DNA from: Chloroflexota bacterium
Lineage (GTDB): Bacteria; Chloroflexota; Dormibacteria; CF-121
Assembly: GCA_005880605.1 (NCBI GenBank)
Contig: VBIS01000119.1
Location: forward strand, 1 to 12,841
Direction of reading: 5' to 3'
DNA length: 12,841 nt
Under the pieces are notes generated by a model that was not told where the DNA came from, ran no database searches, and saw only the letters and a program-made list of their open reading frames with translations. Position 1 is the stretch's first letter. Every line of letters starts with the position of its first letter. Made by a program: the position numbers and the translations under genes. Shown here piece by piece: positions 5,767 through 12,841 of this stretch.

Positions 5767-7987
5767 CCGGCGTGTGCCCGTTGTTTCCGTTGGTCGCCGC
5801 GGCGCGCGCCGCGGCCAGCTGTTCGAAGGCGTGCTGCGCGTTGACGCCCTTGATGGTTGGCACCTTGGACCACGAGCCGCTGGGCTGCAGGCTCCAGGCC
5901 AACACGTCGTCCTCGAGCTCGACGTCGAGGATCTGTGCCAGGCGGTCCTGCAAACTGCGATCGAGTACCGGGACCATCGCCTCGACGCGGCGATCGAGGT
6001 TGCGGGGCATGAGGTCCGAGGAACCCAGGTAGTACTCGGCCGCGTCGCCGTCCGGACCGAAGCGGAAGATCCGCGAATGCTCGAGGAAGCGGCCCACCAG
6101 CGAACGTACTCGGATACGGTCGGATAGACCCGGAGCGCCAGGCCGAAGGGTGCAGAGGCCGCGAATGATCAGGTCGATCTCGGTGCCGGCCTGCGACGCC
6201 GCGTAGAGCGCTTCGACGATTTCGGGATCGACCAGGCTATTGACCTTGAGGACGATCCGGCCACCGCCCGGGCGGGCGGCTTCTCGCCGGATCATGCGGA
6301 TGATGTTGGACCGCAATCCCACCGGCGCGACCAGCAAACGGCCGAATCGACGCTGGCGACTGTAGCCCGTCAGGAAGTTGAACAGCTCGGAAACGTCGGA
6401 GCCGAGCTCGGGGTCCGCCGAGAGCAGGCCCACGTCTTCGTAGATTTGCGCCGTTTTGGGATTGTAGTTGCCGGTGCCGACGTGGACATAGCGCCGGATT
6501 GCATCGGTCTCTCGCCGAACCACCAGGGCGACTTTCGCGTGCGTCTTGAGCCCAACGACGCCATAGACGACGTGGACGCCAACCTGCTCGAGCGCCTGGG
6601 CCCAGGCGATGTTTGCCTGTTCGTCACCGCGCGCCTTCAACTCCACCAGAGCGACGACCTGCTTGCCGCTCTCGGCGGCGCGGATCAGCGCCCGCACGAT
6701 GGGACTCACCGGACCGGAGGTCCGGTAGAGCGTCTGCTTGATGGCAAGGACGTCCGGGTCGTTGGCGGCCTGATCGATGAAGGCTTCCGCCGAGGTGGTG
6801 AAGGAGTCATAAGGATGATGGACGAGGATGTCGCCGTCCTTGAGCGCCTCGAAGATGTCGGCCTGCTCCACGCCGGCGCCCTGCAGCCGCCTTTGAGTGA
6901 GCGGCGTCCATAGCTCGTCCTTGAGATCGGGACGGTCGAGCGCGTAGATGGCCCAGAGGCTGCTCAGGTCGAGCAGGCCGTCGACTCGATAGACGTCCGT
7001 CGGTTCGAGCTCGAGTTCGCGGACGAGCAAGCCGAGGACTTCGTCGGACATCCCGGCATCGACCTCGAGCCGGACGACCTGTGCCTTGCGTTGCTGCCGC
7101 CGCAACTCGTTCTGGATGGCGGCCAGCAGATCGGCCGCTTCCTCATCGACCAGATCGAGGTCCGCGTCGCGGGTCACGCGGAAGGGATGCTGGCTCACGA
7201 TCTCCATCCCAGGAAAGAGCTCCACCAGGTAGAGCGCGATCACCTGCTCCAGCGGGATGAAGCGCTTGCCATCCGGCAGGGCGATGAAGCGCGGCAGCAA
7301 CGGCGGCACTTTGACGCGCGCAAACCGCATCTGGTGGCGGACTGGGTCACGGACCATCACGGCCAGGTTGAGCGAGAGATGGGAGATATACGGGAAGGGA
7401 TGCGCCGGATCGACCGCAAGCGGGGTGAGCACCGGAAAGATCCGGGCTCGAAATTCGGCGGCAAGAAAGTCATGATCCGCTTCGTCGAGACCGGCGACCG
7501 AGGTGATCGAGACCCCCTGCTGGTCGAGGGCCGGGCACACCTGGTGCGTGAAGAGACCGGTACTCCGCTGGAGGAGGCTTCCTGCCCGCTGGTGAATGGC
7601 GCGCAACTGTTCGCCGGTGGTCATGCCATCCGGCGATGTTTGGGGGAGAGCCGCGAGCACCTGCTCCTTCAGGCCGGCGACCCGGACCTGGAAGAACTGG
7701 TCGACGTTCTCGCCCAGGATCGCCAGGAAGCGCACCCGCTCGAGCAGCGGCAGCGACTCGTCCTCGGCCATGGCGAGCACGCGTTCGTCGAAGTCGAGCT
7801 GCGACAGCTCCCGGTTCAGGTACCGCGGCTGAGCCTGGGTCGGGACCGCCTGGACCGGCGGTGGAGCCTCCAGGGCGGGCCGTTCGTGGACGGTCGGCGC
7901 TGAAGCTACAGGGATCTGGTCCAAGAGTGATACGGGAGCGGGCTGGGCAGCAGCGGACGCTTCGAAATTAGGCCTGCCTTCCCCCAT
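5759..7987 (-). CDS. ppk1: Polyphosphate kinase 1
   Basis: A 742-residue enzyme that reversibly transfers the gamma-phosphate of ATP to polyphosphate. After a Pro/Ala-rich extension of about 53 residues come the N domain (YLNRELSQLDFDERVL 56-71; ENVDQFFQVRVAGLK 93-107, with the conserved Asn94) and the head domain. DILVHHPYDSF (386-396) leads into the two phospholipase-D-like catalytic domains, with KQTLYRTSG (417-425), VELKARGDEQ (448-457), KTHAKVALVVRRE (481-493, His483 as the likely phosphorylated His), HVGTGNYNP (502-510) and FLEHSRIFRF (634-643, second catalytic His637). All key residues are present, and the length is near the family norm. There is no Shine-Dalgarno before the ATG at 7985-7987, but a TATACT -10 lies 7 bases upstream, suggesting a leaderless message. 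It is the first gene of the ppk1, CYTH-CHAD, Nudix, SixA operon. Confidence 0.97.
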   Translation of the reverse strand: MGEGRPNFEASAAAQPAPVSLLDQIPVASAPTVHERPALEAPPPVQAVPTQAQPRYLNRELSQLDFDERVLAMAEDESLPLLERVRFLAILGENVDQFFQVRVAGLKEQVLAALPQTSPDGMTTGEQLRAIHQRAGSLLQRSTGLFTHQVCPALDQQGVSITSVAGLDEADHDFLAAEFRARIFPVLTPLAVDPAHPFPYISHLSLNLAVMVRDPVRHQMRFARVKVPPLLPRFIALPDGKRFIPLEQVIALYLVELFPGMEIVSQHPFRVTRDADLDLVDEEAADLLAAIQNELRRQQRKAQVVRLEVDAGMSDEVLGLLVRELELEPTDVYRVDGLLDLSSLWAIYALDRPDLKDELWTPLTQRRLQGAGVEQADIFEALKDGDILVHHPYDSFTTSAEAFIDQAANDPDVLAIKQTLYRTSGPVSPIVRALIRAAESGKQVVALVELKARGDEQANIAWAQALEQVGVHVVYGVVGLKTHAKVALVVRRETDAIRRYVHVGTGNYNPKTAQIYEDVGLLSADPELGSDVSELFNFLTGYSRQRRFGRLLVAPVGLRSNIIRMIRREAARPGGGRIVLKVNSLVDPEIVEALYAASQAGTEIDLIIRGLCTLRPGAPGLSDRIRVRSLVGRFLEHSRIFRFGPDGDAAEYYLGSSDLMPRNLDRRVEAMVPVLDRSLQDRLAQILDVELEDDVLAWSLQPSGSWSKVPTIKGVNAQHAFEQLAAARAAATNGNNGHTPDA

Positions 7988-7994
7988 TACAAGA

Positions 7995-8000
7995 AGTATA
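7995..8000 (-). promoter_or_regulatory. Candidate -10 element of the ppk1 operon
   Basis: TATACT on the minus strand matches the -10 consensus at 5 of 6 positions and ends 7 bases before the ppk1 ATG, placing the transcription start at or beside the start codon. No -35 resembling TTGACA is seen at 16-18 bases, so an activator may be needed or another sigma factor used. Further upstream on the same strand, CTAAC and CTACC cores sit 11 bases apart (about 8030-8046), a weak Pho-box-like pattern. Confidence 0.35.
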
Positions 8001-8059
8001 GGGAGGCCAGATTAAGGGACGGCTTGCGGTAGAGCCCGGTTAGATTATGGCCTCCACAG

Positions 8060-8263
8060 TTATGTGGCGAAGCCGTCTGGGAGTGGGATACCGAATGTTT
8101 GATGCAGCGCGTGCACGTCGTGAACGTCCGCGTCGCCAGGGTCGTAGGCGGCGTGGTGAGTGAAGAGCTCGCGATGGTCTCGGCCCTCGGCAATGACCTC
8201 GCGCAGCGTCGAAAACAGCCGATGGTCGACGCCCAGCCACGAAAAATACGCGCGTATGCCCAT
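8060..8263 (-). CDS. Small His-rich hypothetical protein (67 residues)
   Basis: I do not recognise this ORF. Its codons favour G or C at the third position much like neighbouring genes, and of the overlapping short frames here it looks the most gene-like. It starts MGIRAYFSWLGVD and contains eight histidines, most within FTHHAAYDPGDADVHDVHALHQ (34-55), a pattern that could bind metal, though no known motif is identified. There is no signal peptide or membrane segment. The ATG at 8261-8263 has no convincing Shine-Dalgarno. It is divergent from the reductase gene across 77 bases and lies upstream of ppk1 on the same strand, separated by 72 bases that hold the ppk1 -10. It could also be the remnant of a larger gene, or not coding at all. 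Confidence 0.45.
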   Translation of the reverse strand: MGIRAYFSWLGVDHRLFSTLREVIAEGRDHRELFTHHAAYDPGDADVHDVHALHQTFGIPLPDGFAT

Positions 8264-8340
8264 GGTCAGCTAAGGGATCTGGAGCGGGCCCACATCATCG
8301 TCGAAATCGTGCCATATTGCAGACCAGATGGAGGAGCACG

Positions 8341-8877
8341 ATGCGAGAGCTGACGGTTGACCTGTTCTGTACGGTGGATGGCTGGGCCACAGCCCGTAAC
8401 TCACCCGCCTACTTCGGGTACGGAGGTCCCGAGCTTCAGGCGTGGATCGACGAACAGTTGGACCGCCCGCACGTGATCCTGATGGGAAGCAACACCTACC
8501 GGGCACTGGCGGAGATCACCGCTGGTGGCGGCGATCCTCGGATGGATCAGCTGCCCAAGGTGGTGTTCTCCAAGTCATTGGAACCGCCGCTGGCCTGGGC
8601 CAATGCCACGTTGGTGCGCGACGATGCCGCCGTGGCGCTGCCGGCAATGAAGAATGAACCCGGCGATCCCTTGCGCGTCATCGGCAGCCTCACGTTGGTG
8701 CGCAGCCTGTTCCAGCTCCGCCAGGTCGACCGCTTGCGCCTGATGATCTTCCCGCAGGTCCTCGGGGAGAGCGGACGGGAGCGCATCCTGCAGGACCTGC
8801 CCGATATCAACCTGCGGCTCAGTTCTACCCAGGTGCTCGACCAGCGGCTCGTCCTCCTGGAGTACCAGGTGGATTAG
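8341..8877 (+). CDS. Dihydrofolate reductase / RibD C-terminal family protein
   Basis: A 178-residue cytoplasmic protein of the RibD C-terminal/DHFR-like fold (PF01872), a family of NAD(P)H-dependent reductases often annotated YyaP/YwjB-like, with mostly unknown substrates. Features seen: LFCTVDGW near the N-terminus (8-15); the nucleotide-binding region VILMGSNTYRALAEI (45-59, corresponding to the family's GRxTY); KVVFSKSLE (73-81); VIGSLTLVRSLFQ (113-125); and VDRLRLMIFPQVLGESGRERI (129-149). The length matches the stand-alone family, so it is not a full RibD riboflavin enzyme. The ATG at 8341 has GGAGGAG (8330-8336) at ideal spacing. The stop lies 3 bases before the GTG of the lyase gene, so the two probably form an operon. 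The substrate cannot be named from sequence. Confidence 0.92.
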   Translation: MRELTVDLFCTVDGWATARNSPAYFGYGGPELQAWIDEQLDRPHVILMGSNTYRALAEITAGGGDPRMDQLPKVVFSKSLEPPLAWANATLVRDDAAVALPAMKNEPGDPLRVIGSLTLVRSLFQLRQVDRLRLMIFPQVLGESGRERILQDLPDINLRLSSTQVLDQRLVLLEYQVD

Positions 8878-8880
8878 GAC

Positions 8881-9996
8881 GTGGCTGTCAAAATTGGTCG
8901 TGTGACTGACAGGCCGACCGACGCGGAGCTGGCGGTCCTTCGTGCCGGCTGTACCCGGGCCGTCAACTGGCATGGACTACGCAGCGCAGCGGACATGTTG
9001 GGCACGATCCCTTCGGACGTTGAAGCGGACCGCTACGGCAGCGGAGGTATCGTGGGCGAGCTCGAGGCGGAAGTGGCGTCCCTGCTCGGCAAACCGGCGG
9101 CACTGTTCCTGCCGAGCGGCACCATGGGCCAACAAGCAACCCTGCGCGTCCACGCGGACCGAAGCGGGCGACGAGCCATCGTCTTTCATCCGGCGTGTCA
9201 TCTCGATTGGCACGAAGGGCGCGGTTATCAACGGCTGCATGGATTGATCGGCGTCCCCGCCGGCGAGATCGGCGCCCTCCTGACGCGGTCCACCCTGGAA
9301 GGGGTCCACGAACGTCCGGCCGTGTTGCTGCTCGAGCTGCCGCAGCGGGACCTTGGCGGCACCCTGCCCGCTTGGGACGACCTCGTCGCCCAGGTGAGCT
9401 GGGCGCGAGAACGCGGGGCGGCGGTCCACATGGATGGGGCACGTCTGTGGGAGGCGACACCGTGGTACGGGCGCAACTCCGCCGAGATCGCTGCCCTCTT
9501 CGACACCGTGTATGTGTCCTTCTACAAAGGTCTGGGTGCCCTCGCCGGCTGTTGCGTCGCCGGACCCACCGACGTGGTGGCGGAGGTCTCGGACTGGCGA
9601 ACCCGCCACGGCGGTCGCCTGTTCGCGATGTGGCCGTACGCGGCCTCTGCGCTGACCTCTTTGCGAGCGCGCCTACCGCGGATGCCGACCTATTACCGGC
9701 ATGCGCTCGCCATCGCTGAACTGCTTGACGACATTCCCGGCGTAGAGGTCCTTCCGAATCCGCCGCAATCGACCATGATGCATCTGCAGCTGCCCGTCAC
9801 TGCGGCCGAGCTTGAGAGCCGGGCATTCGACATCGCACGGCGGGACAGGATCTGGACTTTTCCTCGTCCCTTCGCCACCGTCTCGCCCACGGTCCAGCGG
9901 ATCGAGTTCTCCGTGGGCGATGCCACCTTGGAGTTCACGCCCTCCGAGGTGCGAGACCTGATCGAAGCCCTCGGCTCGCCCCGCGCCCGTCCCTAG
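8881..9996 (+). CDS. PLP-dependent beta-eliminating lyase / threonine aldolase family protein
   Basis: A 371-residue fold-type I PLP enzyme of the beta-eliminating lyase family (PF01212), which includes low-specificity L-threonine aldolases (threonine to glycine plus acetaldehyde). Seen: YGSGGIVGELEAEVASLLGK (52-71), the cofactor phosphate loop PSGTMGQQATLR (78-89), LELPQRDLGGTLP (151-163), HMDGARLWEA (183-192, Asp185 contacting the PLP ring nitrogen) and YVSFYKGLGALAG (211-223, Lys216 as the Schiff-base lysine). The variant motifs suggest a branch distinct from classical LtaE, so the substrate is uncertain. It starts with GTG at 8881; AGGTGGA of the preceding gene's end serves as ribosome site. 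A second in-frame GTG at 8902 is possible. It is probably co-transcribed with the reductase upstream and converges on the secreted propeller gene. Confidence 0.93.
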   Translation: MAVKIGRVTDRPTDAELAVLRAGCTRAVNWHGLRSAADMLGTIPSDVEADRYGSGGIVGELEAEVASLLGKPAALFLPSGTMGQQATLRVHADRSGRRAIVFHPACHLDWHEGRGYQRLHGLIGVPAGEIGALLTRSTLEGVHERPAVLLLELPQRDLGGTLPAWDDLVAQVSWARERGAAVHMDGARLWEATPWYGRNSAEIAALFDTVYVSFYKGLGALAGCCVAGPTDVVAEVSDWRTRHGGRLFAMWPYAASALTSLRARLPRMPTYYRHALAIAELLDDIPGVEVLPNPPQSTMMHLQLPVTAAELESRAFDIARRDRIWTFPRPFATVSPTVQRIEFSVGDATLEFTPSEVRDLIEALGSPRARP

Positions 9997-10013
9997 CGCC
10001 TGGCCAAGAGAAC

Positions 10014-10040
10014 GGGGACGAAGGCCGCGCCCTCGTCCCT
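10014..10040. terminator. Hairpin between convergent genes
   Basis: GGGACGA (10015-10021) pairs with TCGTCCC (10033-10039). An outer G-T wobble pair extends the stem, and an inner GGC/GCC stem (10023-10025 with 10029-10031) closes a 3-base loop across one A-C mismatch. It lies 17 bases after the lyase stop and 21 bases from the stop of the convergent propeller gene, so it could terminate both. There is no strong T-tract on either side, so termination efficiency is uncertain. Confidence 0.55.
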
Positions 10041-10061
10041 GTCTTCCGAAGCTAGTCGCAC

Positions 10062-12841
10062 CTACTTCAGGCTCAGGCTCCAGGCCCCCTGGCCATAGGT
10101 CGCTGCGTAGAGTGCCTGTCCGGGTACCAACGTCAGACCGGCGATCGGAATGTCCGGCATCCCCGTTGCCGCCAGTGTCCATGCGCCAGCCCCCGAGTCC
10201 AGCCGAAGCGCGCCGTAATCGGTACCGGCGTACAGGGTGCCGCCTTTGGGGTCCCGTACCAGTCCCGTGATTGGCAGATCGCCGAGGCCGTTGTCGAGGT
10301 TGACCCATGTGGCCGTTCCCGCCACCGGGTTGTAGGTCACCTCAAAGACGTGACCGACCGTACCCGAAGTGGCGTTGAAGCCGGAGTACGAGATCCAGGC
10401 ATGGTTAGCGTTTTTGGGGTCGACGACGATGCTGCTGATGAACCGGTTTGGCGCGTTGGGCGCCAAGTTGTCGATGCGGTTAAAGACGACGGCGCTAGCC
10501 GGATCCGCATTGACGTTCTTCGACACGAACACGCGGCCATGGCTGGTCGCCGCCCATAGGGTGGACGAATCGCTCGAGGCGCGCTGCAACGCCACTACGT
10601 CGCCGCCGCTCTTATCGGCGCCATAGAAGGTGGAGGTAAGGGCCGCGCCAAGCGGTTGCCAGTCCCCGCAGGTCACCGCGAAGTCGCCGGTCCACTCGTT
10701 GCAGTGCTGGTTGAATTGCGCCATGGTCATCGTGCCCTGGCCATCCGTTTTCGTCCGCCAGACATGCGTCCCGCCAGTAAACAGCGTCTTGCTAACCGTT
10801 GGGTCGGAAATCCACGGAACGTAGAACTCCGACGCTTCAATCTGCATCGGGTCACCAATCCAGATCCAGTCCGCCAGCGCCCCATCCGAGAAATTGACGT
10901 CGCCCCCAGCACCAGCAAAGGTGTGGGACCGGAAGTGCCGATTGCCAATGTCGAAGCTCGACTGGCCGCCGTCGCCAATCATCGTGTTGTTCCAGGTCAC
11001 CGTGTTGCCGTAGTTCTCCCAGGTGCCGTTGTCCTGCGTCCCGCCCTGCAGCTCGCTGCTGTCGAATGGGCTGACCGAGAGGCTCTGGAATTGCAGGCTG
11101 GTGATGCCCTGGTTGATGCCTGATAGGCCTGTGGGAACCCGAGACAGCATCTGCTGGCAGCGATGGAGCGAGACGGGATCCAGCCCGCGGTTCGAGCACC
11201 AGTTCGAGACGTTGGTGAAGTTTCCGGTGGATCGCATGATGCCGCCATCGTTTCCTTCCCAGAACTGGAACGGGTTGCTGGGGTTGGTGACGATCACGTG
11301 CTGATCAGGATGTAATGCATTCGGATGCACGGGGTCGGTACCGTCGGCTGTCATGTCGGTCCAGGCTTGGCCGGCGTCCGTCGAGAGCACGACCGCTCGA
11401 TGGTTCGCAATGTTTTCGCCATATCCGTACGATCCGCCGACGTAGACGATGTCTGGGAAACCCTTGGGCGTGTAGACGTAGTTGTCGTACCAGCACTGGC
11501 CGCCGCAGAAGTTGTACGTGCCCCAACGCGAATCGCCTTCGTTGGCTGATGTCAGGTCGCTCCACATGGGAGCACCGGCCTCGACCATGTCGCTGCGGAA
11601 GACACGGCTGTATTCGATCTTCGTCTTGCTCAATGGGATACCGGTATTGCCTTCGCTGACGTACATGCGCGTGTGACCGCTGGCCAGGGTCGTTACGGCG
11701 ACCCACGGCAGAGTCGTTGTCTGCGTCGAATCGAGTGAGGTCTTGATCTGCGTCCAGCTCGTGCCGCCGTCGCTCGACCGCCAGACGCCACGGGCGTACG
11801 ACGAGGCATAGACGATCTCAGGGTTGGTCGGATCGAGAACCACCTGCCTGGTGCCAATGGGCGTGCATGGCGTCGTGTTCGTCGCCATGGAAGCCACGTC
11901 ACCGCATCCGGCCAGGGTTGCCGCACCGGCATGGATGTAGGCCCAGGTCGTCCCGCCGTCTACCGACTTGTAGACGCCCCAGGGCGCCGCCCCGGGGACC
12001 ACGATCCGCTCAACGCCCGAGCAGCATACGGATGTCATCCCATGGATGGCACGGACCGTCGATACGTACATAACCTTGGAATCCAGTGGGTCGATTGCGA
12101 GCGACCCGATGCCGCGGCCGTTTAGAACCGATCCACCGAGCGGGCCGCTCCACGTGTTGCCGCCGTCGGTCGTCTTGAAGAGGCCCACGCCATGGACGCA
12201 GCCGCTACGGCAGGCGTTGGCCTCGCCGGTGCCGACCCAGAGCGTGTTACCGGTCGGGTCCGCCGGATCGAAGGTGATCGTGCCAACCGAGTTGATCGGG
12301 AAGGAGCCGCTCAGGTAGCTCCACGCCGGTTGATTCGCGAGCGCGTCCTCGGTGCGCCAGATGCCGCCCGTTGCTTCGCCTACCCAGAGGCGACAGTTGC
12401 CCGGCTGGCAGGTCGGAGCGAGCGCCAGGGATGTCACGCGGCCTGCGGCCACATACGCGTTCGGGACGTAGAGCGGAAGCGTGCGCAGCGGCGAGAAGGG
12501 ATACAGGGCCGTGCTCGGTCCGACGGAGACCCAGCCACTTGAGGTACGCGCCGCCGGCCGGCCCTTGGCAGTCGACGCTGCCGAGCGGGCCACCGTCATC
12601 CGTGCGAGCGGAATGTCAGTCCCGGGGTATGCGAGCGCTTGGAGGTACGCCTCATCAGCGCCTCCGGGGCCACGATTAGACTCTCCTCCATTGCCTGGAA
12701 TCGCCTGGGCTAGCTGGTTGAGGTGAACCGATAGCGCCGATGGCATTTCATCGCCCGAACCAGTCACCTGCTGACTTGTGCCCCGGCCAGCGACCGCAAC
12801 CGTGCCGATCAGAACCGTAAGCGCGCCGATAACCGTAACCC
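10062..12841 (-). CDS. Secreted BNR/Asp-box beta-propeller protein (VPS10/sialidase-like), N-terminus off the right edge
   Basis: The reading frame stays open to the window edge, giving about 925 visible residues; the GTG at 12765-12767 is only an internal codon. The part beyond it (12768-12839) reads as a hydrophobic signal-peptide core, VTVIGALTVLIGTVAVAG, so the protein is probably exported. Residue numbers below count from that GTG. Asp-box motifs (S/TxDxGxxW): TTDGGNTW 199-206, SVDGGTTW 268-275, SSDGGTSW 331-338 and STDAGQAW 462-469. Propeller blades begin with GRVTSLALAP (109-118) and GIGSLAIDP (219-227), and a GGTQDNGTWEN segment (575-585) is typical of VPS10/sortilin-like and GH74-like folds. 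Fourteen cysteines fall in seven close pairs. No catalytic residues of a sialidase or GH74 enzyme can be assigned by eye; a binding role is equally likely. It ends near the lyase gene and shows no link to phosphate. Confidence 0.9.
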   Translation of the reverse strand, partial: VTVIGALTVLIGTVAVAGRGTSQQVTGSGDEMPSALSVHLNQLAQAIPGNGGESNRGPGGADEAYLQALAYPGTDIPLARMTVARSAASTAKGRPAARTSSGWVSVGPSTALYPFSPLRTLPLYVPNAYVAAGRVTSLALAPTCQPGNCRLWVGEATGGIWRTEDALANQPAWSYLSGSFPINSVGTITFDPADPTGNTLWVGTGEANACRSGCVHGVGLFKTTDGGNTWSGPLGGSVLNGRGIGSLAIDPLDSKVMYVSTVRAIHGMTSVCCSGVERIVVPGAAPWGVYKSVDGGTTWAYIHAGAATLAGCGDVASMATNTTPCTPIGTRQVVLDPTNPEIVYASSYARGVWRSSDGGTSWTQIKTSLDSTQTTTLPWVAVTTLASGHTRMYVSEGNTGIPLSKTKIEYSRVFRSDMVEAGAPMWSDLTSANEGDSRWGTYNFCGGQCWYDNYVYTPKGFPDIVYVGGSYGYGENIANHRAVVLSTDAGQAWTDMTADGTDPVHPNALHPDQHVIVTNPSNPFQFWEGNDGGIMRSTGNFTNVSNWCSNRGLDPVSLHRCQQMLSRVPTGLSGINQGITSLQFQSLSVSPFDSSELQGGTQDNGTWENYGNTVTWNNTMIGDGGQSSFDIGNRHFRSHTFAGAGGDVNFSDGALADWIWIGDPMQIEASEFYVPWISDPTVSKTLFTGGTHVWRTKTDGQGTMTMAQFNQHCNEWTGDFAVTCGDWQPLGAALTSTFYGADKSGGDVVALQRASSDSSTLWAATSHGRVFVSKNVNADPASAVVFNRIDNLAPNAPNRFISSIVVDPKNANHAWISYSGFNATSGTVGHVFEVTYNPVAGTATWVNLDNGLGDLPITGLVRDPKGGTLYAGTDYGALRLDSGAGAWTLAATGMPDIPIAGLTLVPGQALYAATYGQGAWSLSLK

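Noticed and set aside
7091..7903. 270-codon plus-strand frame opposite ppk1
   Set aside because: There are no recognisable motifs, and it lies entirely within conserved ppk1 sequence on the other strand.
7987..8240. Two other short minus-strand frames overlapping the 67-residue ORF
   Set aside because: Their compositions look non-coding (Ser/Thr-rich or Arg-rich) compared with the frame ending at 8060.

Overview
The window reads as a GC-rich bacterial chromosome segment (most codons end in G or C) carrying a compact phosphate and polyphosphate block, followed by two unrelated metabolic genes and a large secreted protein. The mix of a PstS lipoprotein, a soluble PhoR-like kinase, a DUF47/Pit pair and a ppk1-CYTH/CHAD-Nudix-SixA operon, with some genes preceded by clear Shine-Dalgarno sequences and others apparently leaderless, suggests a soil-type Chloroflexota/Dormibacterota or actinobacterial lineage. 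That assignment is inference and weak. There is no rRNA, tRNA, CRISPR array, insertion sequence or other sign of a mobile element.

Layout. (1) 1-1591, minus strand: the N-terminal third of PstS runs off the left edge and is preceded by a PAS/HisKA/HATPase sensor kinase without membrane segments. A TTAAC repeat with an 11-base period, resembling a Pho box, overlaps the kinase stop codon upstream of pstS. (2) 1592-1804: a divergent control region with a hairpin plus T-tract on the minus strand, a possible promoter that would make the kinase transcript leaderless, and a lone GTTAAC motif. (3) 1805-3416, plus strand: DUF47 (PhoU-related) and Pit phosphate permease genes, overlapping by 8 bases. 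(4) 3426-7987, minus strand: an operon in the order ppk1, CYTH-CHAD, Nudix, SixA. It ends 9 bases from the convergent pit gene. (5) 8060-8263, minus: an unrecognised His-rich 67-residue ORF. (6) 8341-9996, plus: a RibD-C/DHFR-like reductase and a PLP-dependent threonine-aldolase-like lyase, 3 bases apart. (7) 10062 to the right edge, minus: a secreted BNR/Asp-box beta-propeller protein whose start lies beyond the window. A hairpin sits between it and the convergent lyase gene.

How the genes fit together. PstS is the binding protein of the high-affinity ABC importer, and Pit with its DUF47 partner is the low-affinity route. The kinase is a plausible phosphate sensor. Ppk1 stores phosphate as polyphosphate, and the co-translated CYTH-CHAD protein would bind polyphosphate or hydrolyse short inorganic polyphosphates. 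The Nudix and SixA genes look like the two halves of mycobacterial MutT1, which are fused there and sit beside ppk. The Nudix copy is odd: its signature motif breaks off after the RE pair, and roughly 40 core residues are missing without loss of frame.

The families are known ones. I do not see a wholly new system. The points most worth following up are the gutted Nudix gene, the Pho-box-like repeat, the hairpin plus leaderless arrangement before the kinase, and the paired cysteines of the secreted propeller.
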